A stretch of 26,825 nucleotides of DNA, taken from assembly GCA_024636395.1 (NCBI GenBank), contig JAGXHD010000160.1, positions 1 to 26,825 on the forward strand. Direction: 5' to 3'. Made by a program: the position numbers and the translations under genes. How positions within the stretch are numbered: position 1 is the stretch's first letter; every line of letters begins with the position of its first letter. Origin of the DNA: Sulfitobacter sp. Lineage in GTDB: Bacteria; Pseudomonadota; Alphaproteobacteria; Rhodobacterales; Rhodobacteraceae. The notes beneath the pieces are model-generated. The model was not told the DNA's origin. It searched no databases and was given only the letters and a program-made list of their open reading frames with translations. Shown here in pieces: positions 1-7,352 of this stretch.

Positions 1-273
1 GAACAGCAGATGCATCGAAGCCAGCCACTCCTGGCGATCTTTGTGGAAAAAAGTGCAGGGCCGTATATTCCCAGCTGCGTGATACAGATGATGAAAGTCT
101 CCGAGACCTGTAGTCAGGACGCCCTGAAAAACTTTCCCAACTCCGGAAATTGTACACGGAATTATGCCCGGAGCGAGTGCGTTAGCGTCAATTAAAGTCC
201 TTTATCGCCTTTTGCTCTGGTAGTGAATTTGATTTGTATGCAAAATGAAGGGGAGCTGAGCGAAGGCCATAGA
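1..273. other. Upstream non-coding stretch with no supported gene
   Basis: These bases lie upstream of the GntR-family gene. Open frames of about 60 codons exist on both strands, but neither gives a recognisable protein. The rightward frame (10-195) has no convincing ribosome-binding site. The leftward frame, open from about base 200 to the left edge, has no clear ATG, so a truncated neighbouring gene cannot be excluded. The only element I can name is the near-palindrome at 233-244, listed separately. Confidence 0.4.
233..244. promoter_or_regulatory. Candidate GntR/FCD operator TTTGTATGCAAA
   Basis: TTTGTATGCAAA is a near-palindrome (TTTG/CAAA arms) 30 bases upstream of the preferred gntR start at 274. 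Ten of its bases recur, in reverse complement, as TTTGCATACA at the start of the leftward operon (8722-8731). Known FCD-subfamily GntR proteins bind short palindromes of this general size. Autoregulation by the adjacent regulator is inference from position and recurrence. Confidence 0.45.
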
Positions 274-957
274 ATGCAAAGATCTCCACACTCCAAAATG
301 AACGCTACAGAACACGCCTACCACATCATTCGTAATGATATACTGACAGGTGCTCTTAAGGAAGGGGAACGTCTCACGGAAACGCGCTTGTCGGAGGACC
401 TGGGCCTATCGCGCACACCGATACGCGAAGCGATAGGGCGCCTCACGCTCGAAGGTTTCATCGAGCGGCAAAGCGGCTATACGACCCGCGTTGCCTACTT
501 TCCCGAGGATGAAGCCGAACAAATATATGAGATACGCAGGCTGGTTGAGTGTTATTCGGTGCAACGCGCCGCAAGGCTTGCGACGGAGGAGGATATCGCC
601 AAATTGCGGAGCATCCACGCTGCGATGAAGAAAGATACGCCACCTCCCGATCAGGCCGCTTACCAGCGTCTCACCGCCGCAAATGAGGAATTTCACCGCA
701 CCATCGTGGCCGCCGCGCGTTCCCCCCGATTGACCGCGCTGATGACGACAGCGCTAGATGTGAGCATGGTCGTGCGCACCTATTCGATGTTTTCGGAGAA
801 GGACCTGCAACGCAGTCTGAACCACCACGAAGAGATCATTCAGGCAATCGAGGCACGCGCCCCCGAATGGGCATCGAGCGTCATGTCGGCGCATCTGTTG
901 GCGGGGGCTGCGCGGGTGGTCGAGCATATTGCCCATCAATCGAGTCCGAAGGAGTAG
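274..957 (+). CDS. GntR family transcriptional regulator, FCD subfamily
   Basis: Predicted cytoplasmic DNA-binding regulator of 227 residues. An N-terminal winged helix occupies about residues 10-80, with the typical segment ending SRTPIREAIGRL then LEGFIE. The all-helical FCD ligand/metal-binding domain follows, with likely metal-ligand histidines in NEEFHRTI, NHHEEII and SAHLLAG. A GTG start at 223 and an ATG at 238 are also in frame. I chose ATG 274 because GAAGG sits 7 bases upstream. The next gene starts 4 bases after its stop. FCD regulators usually sense small organic acids and control adjacent catabolic genes, so it probably governs this gene block. A shared motif lies near its start and at the start of the convergent operon. 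Confidence 0.88.
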   Translation: MQRSPHSKMNATEHAYHIIRNDILTGALKEGERLTETRLSEDLGLSRTPIREAIGRLTLEGFIERQSGYTTRVAYFPEDEAEQIYEIRRLVECYSVQRAARLATEEDIAKLRSIHAAMKKDTPPPDQAAYQRLTAANEEFHRTIVAAARSPRLTALMTTALDVSMVVRTYSMFSEKDLQRSLNHHEEIIQAIEARAPEWASSVMSAHLLAGAARVVEHIAHQSSPKE

Positions 958-961
958 CTGG

Positions 962-1807
962 ATGGCTCTGGTTCTGCGATCGCTTCTTTTTACGCCGGCC
1001 AACCGGCCGCAGGCCTTTGAAAAGGCACTGGCATCGGGGGCGGATTGTGTCTGCCTAGATCTGGAAGATGCCGTGCCGCCGGATGCAAAATCTTCGTCGC
1101 GCCCTGCGGCGCTCGAGTTTCTTGCGGCGCCACAGGGAGACGGGCCATTGCGCGCAGTGCGGATTAACGCGCTGTCGTGTTCTGCCGGTGCACACGATCT
1201 GGCAGGCTTGGTCGATGCCGCGCCGCAAGGCGGCGCCTTGATGATGGCAAAAGTCGAAAGTGCGGCTGAACTTCAAATTGTTGCCTCGATACTGGATCAG
1301 TTGGGCAGCGAAACTTGTCTGATTGCGCTGGTCGAGACCGCAAAGGGGCTTTCTGCGGTGGAAAGCATCGCTGGTGCGACCGGTCGCCTGCGGGCGTTGA
1401 TGTTCGGTGGCGTGGATCTGTCGGCTTCGCTCGGGGCGCAGCCGGGGTCAGATACCATGCGTATGGCCCGCGCCCGCATCGTCCACGCCGCACTCGCACA
1501 TGGCCGTGATGTGCTGGACGTGCCGGAGTTAGACTTTCGCAATAGTGACAAAGTCGGGCGGATGGCCCATGATGCCGCTGCCAATGGCTTTACCGGCAAG
1601 GCGGCGATCCATCCTTCAAATCTCGCCGCGATCAACACCGCCTTCACCCCTTCTGACGCTGAAATTGCGGATGCACTGGCAATCATCGCGGCGTTCGAGG
1701 CGGCGCCTGACGGTCTGGTGGTGATCGATGGCAAACTGATCGAAGCGCCCGTTATCCTTGGCATGCAAAAGCGGATCGCCCTCGCGCGGGCTGCAGGCGT
1801 GCTGTGA
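962..1807 (+). CDS. CitE-like lyase (HpcH/HpaI aldolase/citrate lyase family)
   Basis: 281 residues, TIM-barrel CitE/HpcH type. The family cleaves or condenses acyl-CoA thioesters such as malyl-CoA, citramalyl-CoA and related beta-hydroxy-acyl-CoAs with Mg2+. Visible family landmarks are RSLLFTPANRP at the N-terminus, CLDLEDAVP (E35, D36), VRIN (R67), ALVETAKGL with the likely Mg ligand E125, GGVDLSASLG with likely Mg ligand D152, and KAAIHPSNL near residue 213. The start at 962 is preferred over upstream codons because AAGGAG lies 7 bases before it. The gene overlaps the amidase by 4 bases (GTGA). A role as citramalyl-CoA or malyl-CoA-type lyase is plausible given a hotdog hydratase and CoA-transferase nearby, but the substrate is unproven. 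Confidence 0.85.
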   Translation: MALVLRSLLFTPANRPQAFEKALASGADCVCLDLEDAVPPDAKSSSRPAALEFLAAPQGDGPLRAVRINALSCSAGAHDLAGLVDAAPQGGALMMAKVESAAELQIVASILDQLGSETCLIALVETAKGLSAVESIAGATGRLRALMFGGVDLSASLGAQPGSDTMRMARARIVHAALAHGRDVLDVPELDFRNSDKVGRMAHDAAANGFTGKAAIHPSNLAAINTAFTPSDAEIADALAIIAAFEAAPDGLVVIDGKLIEAPVILGMQKRIALARAAGVL

Positions 1808-2976
1808 GCGATCCTTTCGATAAGATATCGAAGCTGAATTCGGACCTGCATTTCTGCGAGGATTGGACCGCATCGGCGCCGGTGGATCAGGCCCAGCAGG
1901 CGGTGGTCGGCCCCCTGAGCGCAAAAGTGATCGGTCTCAAATCCAACATATGTGTGTGGGGGCAAGCTTGGACCGCGGGTATCGGTGCGCGCGCCGGGAA
2001 TATCGCACAGCATGACGCGCCACTCGTCGCCAGCTTGCGCGCGGCAGGTGCGCTGCTCCTGAGCCGTCTCGCCATGGATGAGGGGGCCTTGGGAGCCGCA
2101 ACCGATAACCCGCATTTCGGGCGCTGCGAAAATCCGGCCTTCCCCGGGCAAAGCGCCGGCGGTTCGTCGGGGGGCTCCGCGGCCGCTGTGGCTTCGGGCG
2201 CTGTAGATGCGGCCTTTGGCAGTGATACGATGGGGTCTGTGCGCATTCCGGCGGCGTATTGCGGGGTCTACGGATTGAAGGTGGGCGCAGGCACGGTGGG
2301 CATGGAAGGCGTCTTTCCCCTTGCGCCCAGTCTTGATGCGCTGGGTCTTTTTGCGAAGACACCGGAGTTATTGAGATCTGTGCTGACCGTCGTGGCTGGG
2401 GCACCCGATATCTCACTTACCATGGAGGGTTGGATCGCGCCGGAGCACGAAGCTTTGTCCGCATGCCACCCGGATGTGGCTGAATTTTGCAGCGAAGTAT
2501 CCGCAGCGCTGGCCAAGATTTTCGGCCCCGCAGCTCAGCTTGAAGAGACGGATTTTGCCGGATTGCGAAGCGACGCTTTCTTGCTGACCGAGGTCGAGGC
2601 GGTGCGCAGCCTCGGGCAAGAGGCAGGCCTTAGCGCCGGACTTGCCAGACTGATCGATTTCGGGCGTAAGGTGCCGCCGGAGAAGCTGGAGGCGGCGCAG
2701 ACCCGTCTTGCCTTAGCGCGCGCGAGTTTGACTGCCCGGCTGGGGACCAAACATGTGCTGTTGCTACCAACCGTGGCAGCGCCTGCCTTTGCACATGGCA
2801 CACGGCCGCCCATAGGACAGGCCGATTTTACAGTGCTGGCGAATATCGCGGATCTGCCCGCCATTGCGATCCCAAAACCCGGTGCACAGCCTCCGGTTTC
2901 GGTCCAGCTTGTGGGACCACGCGGGACAGAGCATGCGCTTATCGATCTTGCAGAGCGCTTGTCAGGCGCACTCTAG
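1804..2976 (+). CDS. Amidase signature family hydrolase
   Basis: 390 residues, amidase-signature fold (Ser-cisSer-Lys triad). The likely triad is K46 in IGLKSNI, the cis-Ser S121 in GGSSGGSAAA, and nucleophile S145 in DTMGSVRIPA. The usual DxGGS glycine before the nucleophile is replaced by Met. At 390 residues it is short for the family and resembles malonamidase E2 or AtzF-like lengths more than GatA. It uses a GTG start inside the stop of the CitE-like gene. It converges with a malonyl-CoA synthetase gene whose stop is 5 bases away. That neighbour makes a malonamate-type or ureidomalonate-type amide a reasonable substrate guess, but sequence alone does not settle specificity. Confidence 0.85.
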   Translation: MSDPFDKISKLNSDLHFCEDWTASAPVDQAQQAVVGPLSAKVIGLKSNICVWGQAWTAGIGARAGNIAQHDAPLVASLRAAGALLLSRLAMDEGALGAATDNPHFGRCENPAFPGQSAGGSSGGSAAAVASGAVDAAFGSDTMGSVRIPAAYCGVYGLKVGAGTVGMEGVFPLAPSLDALGLFAKTPELLRSVLTVVAGAPDISLTMEGWIAPEHEALSACHPDVAEFCSEVSAALAKIFGPAAQLEETDFAGLRSDAFLLTEVEAVRSLGQEAGLSAGLARLIDFGRKVPPEKLEAAQTRLALARASLTARLGTKHVLLLPTVAAPAFAHGTRPPIGQADFTVLANIADLPAIAIPKPGAQPPVSVQLVGPRGTEHALIDLAERLSGAL

Positions 2977-2998
2977 CGCGCTCAACTGTGAGCGCGCT
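2975..2998. terminator. Hairpin shared by two convergent stop codons
   Basis: A perfect 9-bp stem, AGCGCGCTC (2975-2983) and GAGCGCGCT (2990-2998), encloses the 6-base loop AACTGT. The left arm includes part of the amidase TAG and of the MatB stop on the other strand. The T-run is short (TTT) on the plus strand and absent on the other. It probably acts as a compact bidirectional terminator or mRNA 3' end. Confidence 0.6.
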
Positions 2999-4523
2999 TT
3001 GTCGTGTGGGCCGCCGCGCTGAAGACATCGCCATAGGTGTCCCGCAGGATGTTCTTCTGGACCTTGCCCATCGTATTTCGCGGCAGTTCTGGGATGATGA
3101 TATACTTTTGGGGGCGTTTAAAATTTGCCAGACGGGCGCTCACCTCCAGCTGGATCGCCTCTATGTCTGGCGCCTCATTCCCTTGCTGCACAAGCACGGC
3201 CACGACACCCTCGCCAAAATCTGCATGGGGTGCGCCGATCACGGCGGCTTCCTTAACGCCGGGCTGTGCATCGAGCAACAATTCGACCTCTTTGGGGTAG
3301 ATATTGTAGCCGCCCGAAATGATCAGATCCTTGTCGCGCCCCGCGATGGTCACGTATCCATCCGCGTCGATATGGCCAAGATCACCGGTGATGAAAAAGC
3401 CGTTTTGCTGGAGCTCGGCTGCGGTTTTCTCGGGCATTTTCCAGTATCCCGTAAACACGTTGGGTCCGCGCACTTCGATCCGCCCGGTCTCGCCCTGAGC
3501 TATCTCCTTGCCGTTCTCTCCCATAATACGAACCTCGACCCCCTCGAGGGGGAAGCCAACCGTACCTGCGCGGCGCTCGCCGTTGTAGGGGTTCGACGTG
3601 TTCATTCCGGTTTCGGTCATGCCATAACGCTCGAGGATGGCGTGGCCCGTGCGGGCGCTGAACTGCGCGTGCGTTTCAGCCAGAAGCGGCGCACTTCCCG
3701 ACGTGAAGAGCCGCATGTGGCCGGCAACATCGCGGGTAAATCGGTCTGCATCCAGCAGGCGGGTATAGAACGTAGGCACGCCCATCATCGTGGTCGCGTG
3801 CGGCATGGCGTCAAGCACCGCCCCGACGTCGAAACCCGATAGCCATATCATCGCGCCGCCGACTGCCATCGTAACGTTGCATGCCACGAACAAGCCGTGC
3901 GCATGAAAAATCGGCAGGGCATGCAGCAACACATCATCGCGGGTGAAGGCCCAAGTTTTTACCAGCGTCTGGGCGTTCGACATCAGATTGCGCTGGGTCA
4001 GCATTGCCCCCTTGGAGTGGCCGGTGGTGCCGGAGGTGTAGAGAAAGCAAGCCAAATCGTCCGCGCCGCAGGCGACCGCTTCGGCTTGGGGTGTCGCATT
4101 GGCAACTGCCTCAGCGAAACTGCCTTGCTCGTCGGCTCCCAGTGTCAGCAGGAGCGCGCTGGCGCGCTGCGCCACTGGCAGCAATGCGTCTTCGGCGGCT
4201 GGATCTGTCACGATGATCTTCGGTGCCGCATCCTCGACGAAATAGCCGATCTCATCAGGCGTGTAAGCGGTGTTGAGCGGCAGGAAGATCACCCCTGAAT
4301 GAACGCAGGCAAGGTAGAGCGCCAGCGCTTGGGGCGATTTGGGGCATTGCATCGCCAGCCTGTCGCCTTTGCGCAGCCCCTGCGCACGCAGCATGCCCGA
4401 AATCTGCGCTACACGCTGCGCCATTCCGGCGTAGCTCAGCGTTGTACCGTCCGGGAGATGCAGGAGAGGCGCGTCGCTGGCAGCATGGTGTCCGAGCAGC
4501 ATCTGATAGAGGCCGTTTGTCAT
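2982..4523 (-). CDS. matB: Malonyl-CoA synthetase (MatB-type acyl-CoA ligase)
   Basis: 513-residue ANL-superfamily ligase expected to make malonyl-CoA (or methylmalonyl-CoA) from the free acid, ATP and CoA. The P-loop LYTSGTTGHSKG is at residues 161-172, YGMTETGMNTSNPY at 300-313, and the adenylation lysine K487 in NTMGKVQKN. The stretches HALPIFHAHGLFVA, MGVPTFYTRLL and ITGDLGHID follow the Rhodopseudomonas/Rhizobium MatB pattern as I remember it, not that of long-chain ligases. An upstream in-frame ATG at 4556 would overlap the preceding gene. ATG 4523 is preferred because AGGAGA precedes it. It is last in the leftward operon, 19 bases after the hotdog hydratase. No MatA-type malonyl-CoA decarboxylase is visible in the window. 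Confidence 0.87.
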   Translation of the reverse strand: MTNGLYQMLLGHHAASDAPLLHLPDGTTLSYAGMAQRVAQISGMLRAQGLRKGDRLAMQCPKSPQALALYLACVHSGVIFLPLNTAYTPDEIGYFVEDAAPKIIVTDPAAEDALLPVAQRASALLLTLGADEQGSFAEAVANATPQAEAVACGADDLACFLYTSGTTGHSKGAMLTQRNLMSNAQTLVKTWAFTRDDVLLHALPIFHAHGLFVACNVTMAVGGAMIWLSGFDVGAVLDAMPHATTMMGVPTFYTRLLDADRFTRDVAGHMRLFTSGSAPLLAETHAQFSARTGHAILERYGMTETGMNTSNPYNGERRAGTVGFPLEGVEVRIMGENGKEIAQGETGRIEVRGPNVFTGYWKMPEKTAAELQQNGFFITGDLGHIDADGYVTIAGRDKDLIISGGYNIYPKEVELLLDAQPGVKEAAVIGAPHADFGEGVVAVLVQQGNEAPDIEAIQLEVSARLANFKRPQKYIIIPELPRNTMGKVQKNILRDTYGDVFSAAAHTTKRAHS

Positions 4524-4542
4524 GGGATCTTCTCCTGAAAAC

Positions 4543-5385
4543 TTAACGTGCTGCATGCAGCGTGACCGTCATGGCTGTATTCCCGTCCGGTGAGCGCGCC
4601 CAGAGGGTAGCGCCCTCTTCAGTGTCGCGGCCCTCTAGCGTGAAGGGTGCCGTGACGAACAGGGGTGACATCGCGCGAATAACAAAAGACTTCAAACGCC
4701 GCGTGCCAAGGCGTTCGAGCCCCAGCCTGACAAGCAGAGTGGCGATAAGCGGTCCGTGCACGACCAGACCGGGATAGCCTTCCTGCGTGCGGGTATAATC
4801 GGCGTCGTAGTGAATACGGTGGCCATAGAAAATCAAAGCTGAATAGCGGAAAAGCATTACGGGATCAGGGATGACCGTCTGTGAAAATGTCGCGTCGTCC
4901 GGCGCCGGTGTAGCGGGTGGCGGCATCGCTCCTGGGGCTGCCGCCTCGCGGTAGACAATTTTTTGCGTTTCCCGCAGACGATGCTCTCCTGCCACCGAAA
5001 AATCATGATCGACGGTCACGAAGCAAAGCCTGCCCGTCCTGCCGCTTTTCTCCTCGATCGCGCGGATGGTCGAGATTTTCTCAACGTCCTCGCCCAAGCG
5101 CAGGGGCTTTTCGACAGTGACCTCTCCGCCCGCCCACATTCGGCGGGGCAGGCCGAAATCAGGAATAAACCTGCCCAACCGTTCGTGGCCGTCAGCCCCA
5201 AGATCGGAAGCCTGAATTTGCGGATTAAAATAAAGATAATGCCAGAAGGGCGGCAGCGGGTCGCCTTTCTCCAGCGTCGCCGACTGATCGAGGGTCAGCT
5301 GCATCAACCGCGCCTGGCGCAGATCAAGGGTGTCTGACACCCGCTCGCTGCGGCCAACCGTGGCGTCGATGGGGGCGGCACTCAT
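4543..5385 (-). CDS. FAS1-like/MaoC-like hotdog acyl-CoA hydratase
   Basis: 280 residues with two hotdog halves. The N-terminal half has the FAS1-like dehydratase pattern (PPFWHYLYFNP, MWAGGEVT). The C-terminal half has the hydratase-type segment around residues 200-235: SALIFYGHRIHYDADYT followed by GLVVHGPL. This layout matches the mesaconyl-C4-CoA/itaconyl-CoA hydratase type of proteins, which add or remove water on short branched dicarboxylyl-CoA thioesters. GGGGAAA precedes the ATG at 5385. It starts 2 bases after the crotonase gene ends and is followed 19 bases later by matB. Because the neighbouring crotonase lacks both hydratase glutamates, this is the best candidate for real hydratase activity in the operon. 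The precise substrate is inferred only from family resemblance. Confidence 0.75.
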   Translation of the reverse strand: MSAAPIDATVGRSERVSDTLDLRQARLMQLTLDQSATLEKGDPLPPFWHYLYFNPQIQASDLGADGHERLGRFIPDFGLPRRMWAGGEVTVEKPLRLGEDVEKISTIRAIEEKSGRTGRLCFVTVDHDFSVAGEHRLRETQKIVYREAAAPGAMPPPATPAPDDATFSQTVIPDPVMLFRYSALIFYGHRIHYDADYTRTQEGYPGLVVHGPLIATLLVRLGLERLGTRRLKSFVIRAMSPLFVTAPFTLEGRDTEEGATLWARSPDGNTAMTVTLHAAR

Positions 5386-5387
5386 CT

Positions 5388-6206
5388 CTATTTCCCCTTG
5401 AAGTCAGGTGCGCGCTTTTCGGCAAAAGCGCGCTGGCCTTCGGCATAGTCGGCGCTATCAAAACAGGCGGCGACGAGTGCATCCACAGCGCCTCGGTCCT
5501 GCTGGGCGTCTGGCAAAGCAAGCGTGCGCAGAGCGGCCTTGGCCGCGCGGATCGTGAGGGGCGCATTATTGGCAAGACACGTGATATAGGCTGCACTCTC
5601 AGCCTCGAACTGGGTGGCCGGAAAAACGAAATCGCACACACCTTTGGCCAATGCTTCGTCCGCGCCCAGTTTACGGCCCGAAAACAGCATATCCGCGCTT
5701 GTTGCGTGACCTAGTCGTTGGAACAGTGAGGCAATACCGTCGAAGCCATAGCCGAGCCCCAGCTTTGCCGGAGTGATCGCAAATCGTGCATCGTCGCGCG
5801 CCAGTCTCAGATCGCACCGCATCGCAATTCCGAAACCGCCTCCGATGCAATATCCGCGCAGCAGGGCCAGCGTGGGCACGGGCATATCCTCGAGCGCGCG
5901 CTCGGCCCTTTCGACCGCAGCACCGTAAAGGGCAGCGCTTCTTGCATCGCTGCGTGTCTCGCCAAATTCCGAGATATCGGCACCGACCACAAAGGCCTTC
6001 TCGCCGCTTCCTTCTAACGTCAGCACCCTGACAGTTTCATCCCCAGCCAGCGCGCTACAGACATCCCCGAGCGCCTGCCACATCGACAGGTTCATCGCGT
6101 TGAGCTTTTTGGGATTGTCGAAGATGATCGCCACTACGCCTTCGGTGCGCTGCACACGCAGGTGCCCGCCCGCATAGCTGTGCTCTCCGTTCATGATCAG
6201 GTCCAT
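5388..6206 (-). CDS. Enoyl-CoA hydratase/isomerase (crotonase) family protein lacking both catalytic glutamates
   Basis: 272-residue crotonase fold acting on acyl-CoA thioesters. The oxyanion-hole region is present: GADIS with A76, and IGGGF around 121-125. The two glutamates of classical hydratases (rat Glu144 in GGGCE and Glu164 in FGQPE) align with G126 (GGGFG) and P146 (FAITP), so ordinary syn-hydration is unlikely. Other crotonase activities such as decarboxylation, isomerisation or thioester hydrolysis remain open. ATG 6206 is preferred because GGAGG lies 6 bases upstream; an ATG at 6194 also exists. The start overlaps the SDR stop by 10 bases, indicating translational coupling. Confidence 0.8.
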   Translation of the reverse strand: MDLIMNGEHSYAGGHLRVQRTEGVVAIIFDNPKKLNAMNLSMWQALGDVCSALAGDETVRVLTLEGSGEKAFVVGADISEFGETRSDARSAALYGAAVERAERALEDMPVPTLALLRGYCIGGGFGIAMRCDLRLARDDARFAITPAKLGLGYGFDGIASLFQRLGHATSADMLFSGRKLGADEALAKGVCDFVFPATQFEAESAAYITCLANNAPLTIRAAKAALRTLALPDAQQDRGAVDALVAACFDSADYAEGQRAFAEKRAPDFKGK

Positions 6207-6973
6207 CGGCTGCCTCCGTCCATGTCGATCACGGTTCCGTTCAGATAGCCGACCAGCGGCGAAACCAGCATACAGGCCAAAGCAGCGACCTCGCTTGGAT
6301 CCGCCGGGCGGCCATAGGGGAAGCGGCCGGGTTCGACCATCTCCTGCCAGCGGTCGGCATCGCCCAACTCGTCTATGGCCTTTTGCTTCATGAATTGCGT
6401 CATCCGGTCGGTCAGGGTTGGCGAAGGATTAATGCCGAAAATGCGCAATCCGTTTTGCTGTGCCTCGGCGCCGATCGCTTGGGTGAACGCGATCAGGGCC
6501 GCATTGGCCGAAGAACCTGAAATATAGGCGGCCCTGTTCGCCCGGCCCGCCATCCCGATGATATTGAGGATCGTGCCCGAGCCACGTTCTGCCATTTTCG
6601 GCATCAGGAACTGGCAAAGGTGGATGTAGCCGAACACTTTGAGTTCCCAGTCGTGCCGCCAGTCCTGCATGGTGAGATCGGCAAGACGGCCCGCGCGAAT
6701 GGCACCAGCATTGTTGACGAGAATATCCGGCGTTTCAATCGCATCCAGAAGCCCCATGCGCCCTGCATCTGTCCCCAGATCCGCGACGACGGTCGCGACA
6801 CGGCCGGGGGCGCTCTGTTGCAAGTGAGTTTGGGTTTGCTTGAGCTGGGCAGCATCGCGCGCCACGAGCGTGACCGTCGCCCCTTCCGCCAGTAGCGCCT
6901 TGGCGATGGCGCTGCCGATGCCTTTTGAGCCGCCGGTGATCAGGGCACTTTTTCCGGTTAGATCAAGATCCAT
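6197..6973 (-). CDS. Atypical short-chain dehydrogenase/reductase (SDR)
   Basis: 258-residue Rossmann protein. The cofactor motif TGGSKGIG is at residues 13-20, NNAG at 87-90 and the C-terminal DMDGGSRWT is typical of SDRs. The active site is unusual. Tyr150 is present, but the YxxxK lysine is replaced by Ser154 (YISGS), and the usual catalytic Ser position after NI is Gly140. I recall a recurring SDR subgroup with YIxGSxxNAAL, often found with aromatic- or organic-acid CoA genes; its mechanism is unclear to me. ATG 6973 is preferred over 6988 because GGTGG precedes it. It overlaps the cupin gene by 11 bases. Likely substrate: a beta-hydroxyacyl-CoA or related alcohol, by inference. Confidence 0.83.
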   Translation of the reverse strand: MDLDLTGKSALITGGSKGIGSAIAKALLAEGATVTLVARDAAQLKQTQTHLQQSAPGRVATVVADLGTDAGRMGLLDAIETPDILVNNAGAIRAGRLADLTMQDWRHDWELKVFGYIHLCQFLMPKMAERGSGTILNIIGMAGRANRAAYISGSSANAALIAFTQAIGAEAQQNGLRIFGINPSPTLTDRMTQFMKQKAIDELGDADRWQEMVEPGRFPYGRPADPSEVAALACMLVSPLVGYLNGTVIDMDGGSRWT

Positions 6974-7352
6974 CAAGGCCACCGACATAATACTGTATTT
7001 CGAAAAAAACGCAGCCTTCCGCAGAGGTGAAGGGGCCATGTTCCGTGCCGGGCGGACGGCAGGCATAGGAGGGCGCGGCATAATGCGTCCCTCCGGCGCC
7101 TTCGGCATCGCAGCCGTTCACCAATTCGCCGGAGATCAGATACACCTCTTCCCAGTAGTCATGCAGAAAAATATGGGGCGCGATCGTGCCGGGCTGAAAC
7201 CGGATCAGCCGGGTCCGGACACCTATCTTGCGGTCCTCATCCAGGGCGCCAGACAGCATTTTCTGCTCGACGCCCGGCGCGCCGCCGGGCACTTGCTCCC
7301 ATCCGCTGTCGTTATCAAGCTCATGGAAGGGCACAGGGGGTTTAAGGTGCAT
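6963..7352 (-). CDS. Small single-domain cupin protein
   Basis: 129 residues with one cupin beta-barrel. Motif 1 is seen in PHIFLHDYWEEVYLISGEL (His, His, Glu metal ligands near residues 59-69). Motif 2 is in PPGTEHGPF near residue 103. Its ATG overlaps the TAA of the MmgE/PrpD gene by one base, so the two are translationally coupled. Small cupins of this kind bind a divalent metal and act as isomerases, lyases or dioxygenases on small acids, or as sensors. Nothing here fixes the reaction. Position between PrpD and SDR genes suggests a step in the same pathway. Confidence 0.72.
   Translation of the reverse strand: MHLKPPVPFHELDNDSGWEQVPGGAPGVEQKMLSGALDEDRKIGVRTRLIRFQPGTIAPHIFLHDYWEEVYLISGELVNGCDAEGAGGTHYAAPSYACRPPGTEHGPFTSAEGCVFFEIQYYVGGLDGS

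Noticed and set aside
10..195. Short rightward open frame of about 60 codons near the left edge
   Set aside because: No ribosome-binding site and no recognisable protein. The opposite strand is also open over the same bases, so the openness is not informative.
6974..7108. Longer SDR start (about 45 extra residues)
   Set aside because: It would overlap most of the cupin gene, the extra sequence is proline/arginine-rich and unlike an SDR, and a better ribosome-binding site precedes 6973.
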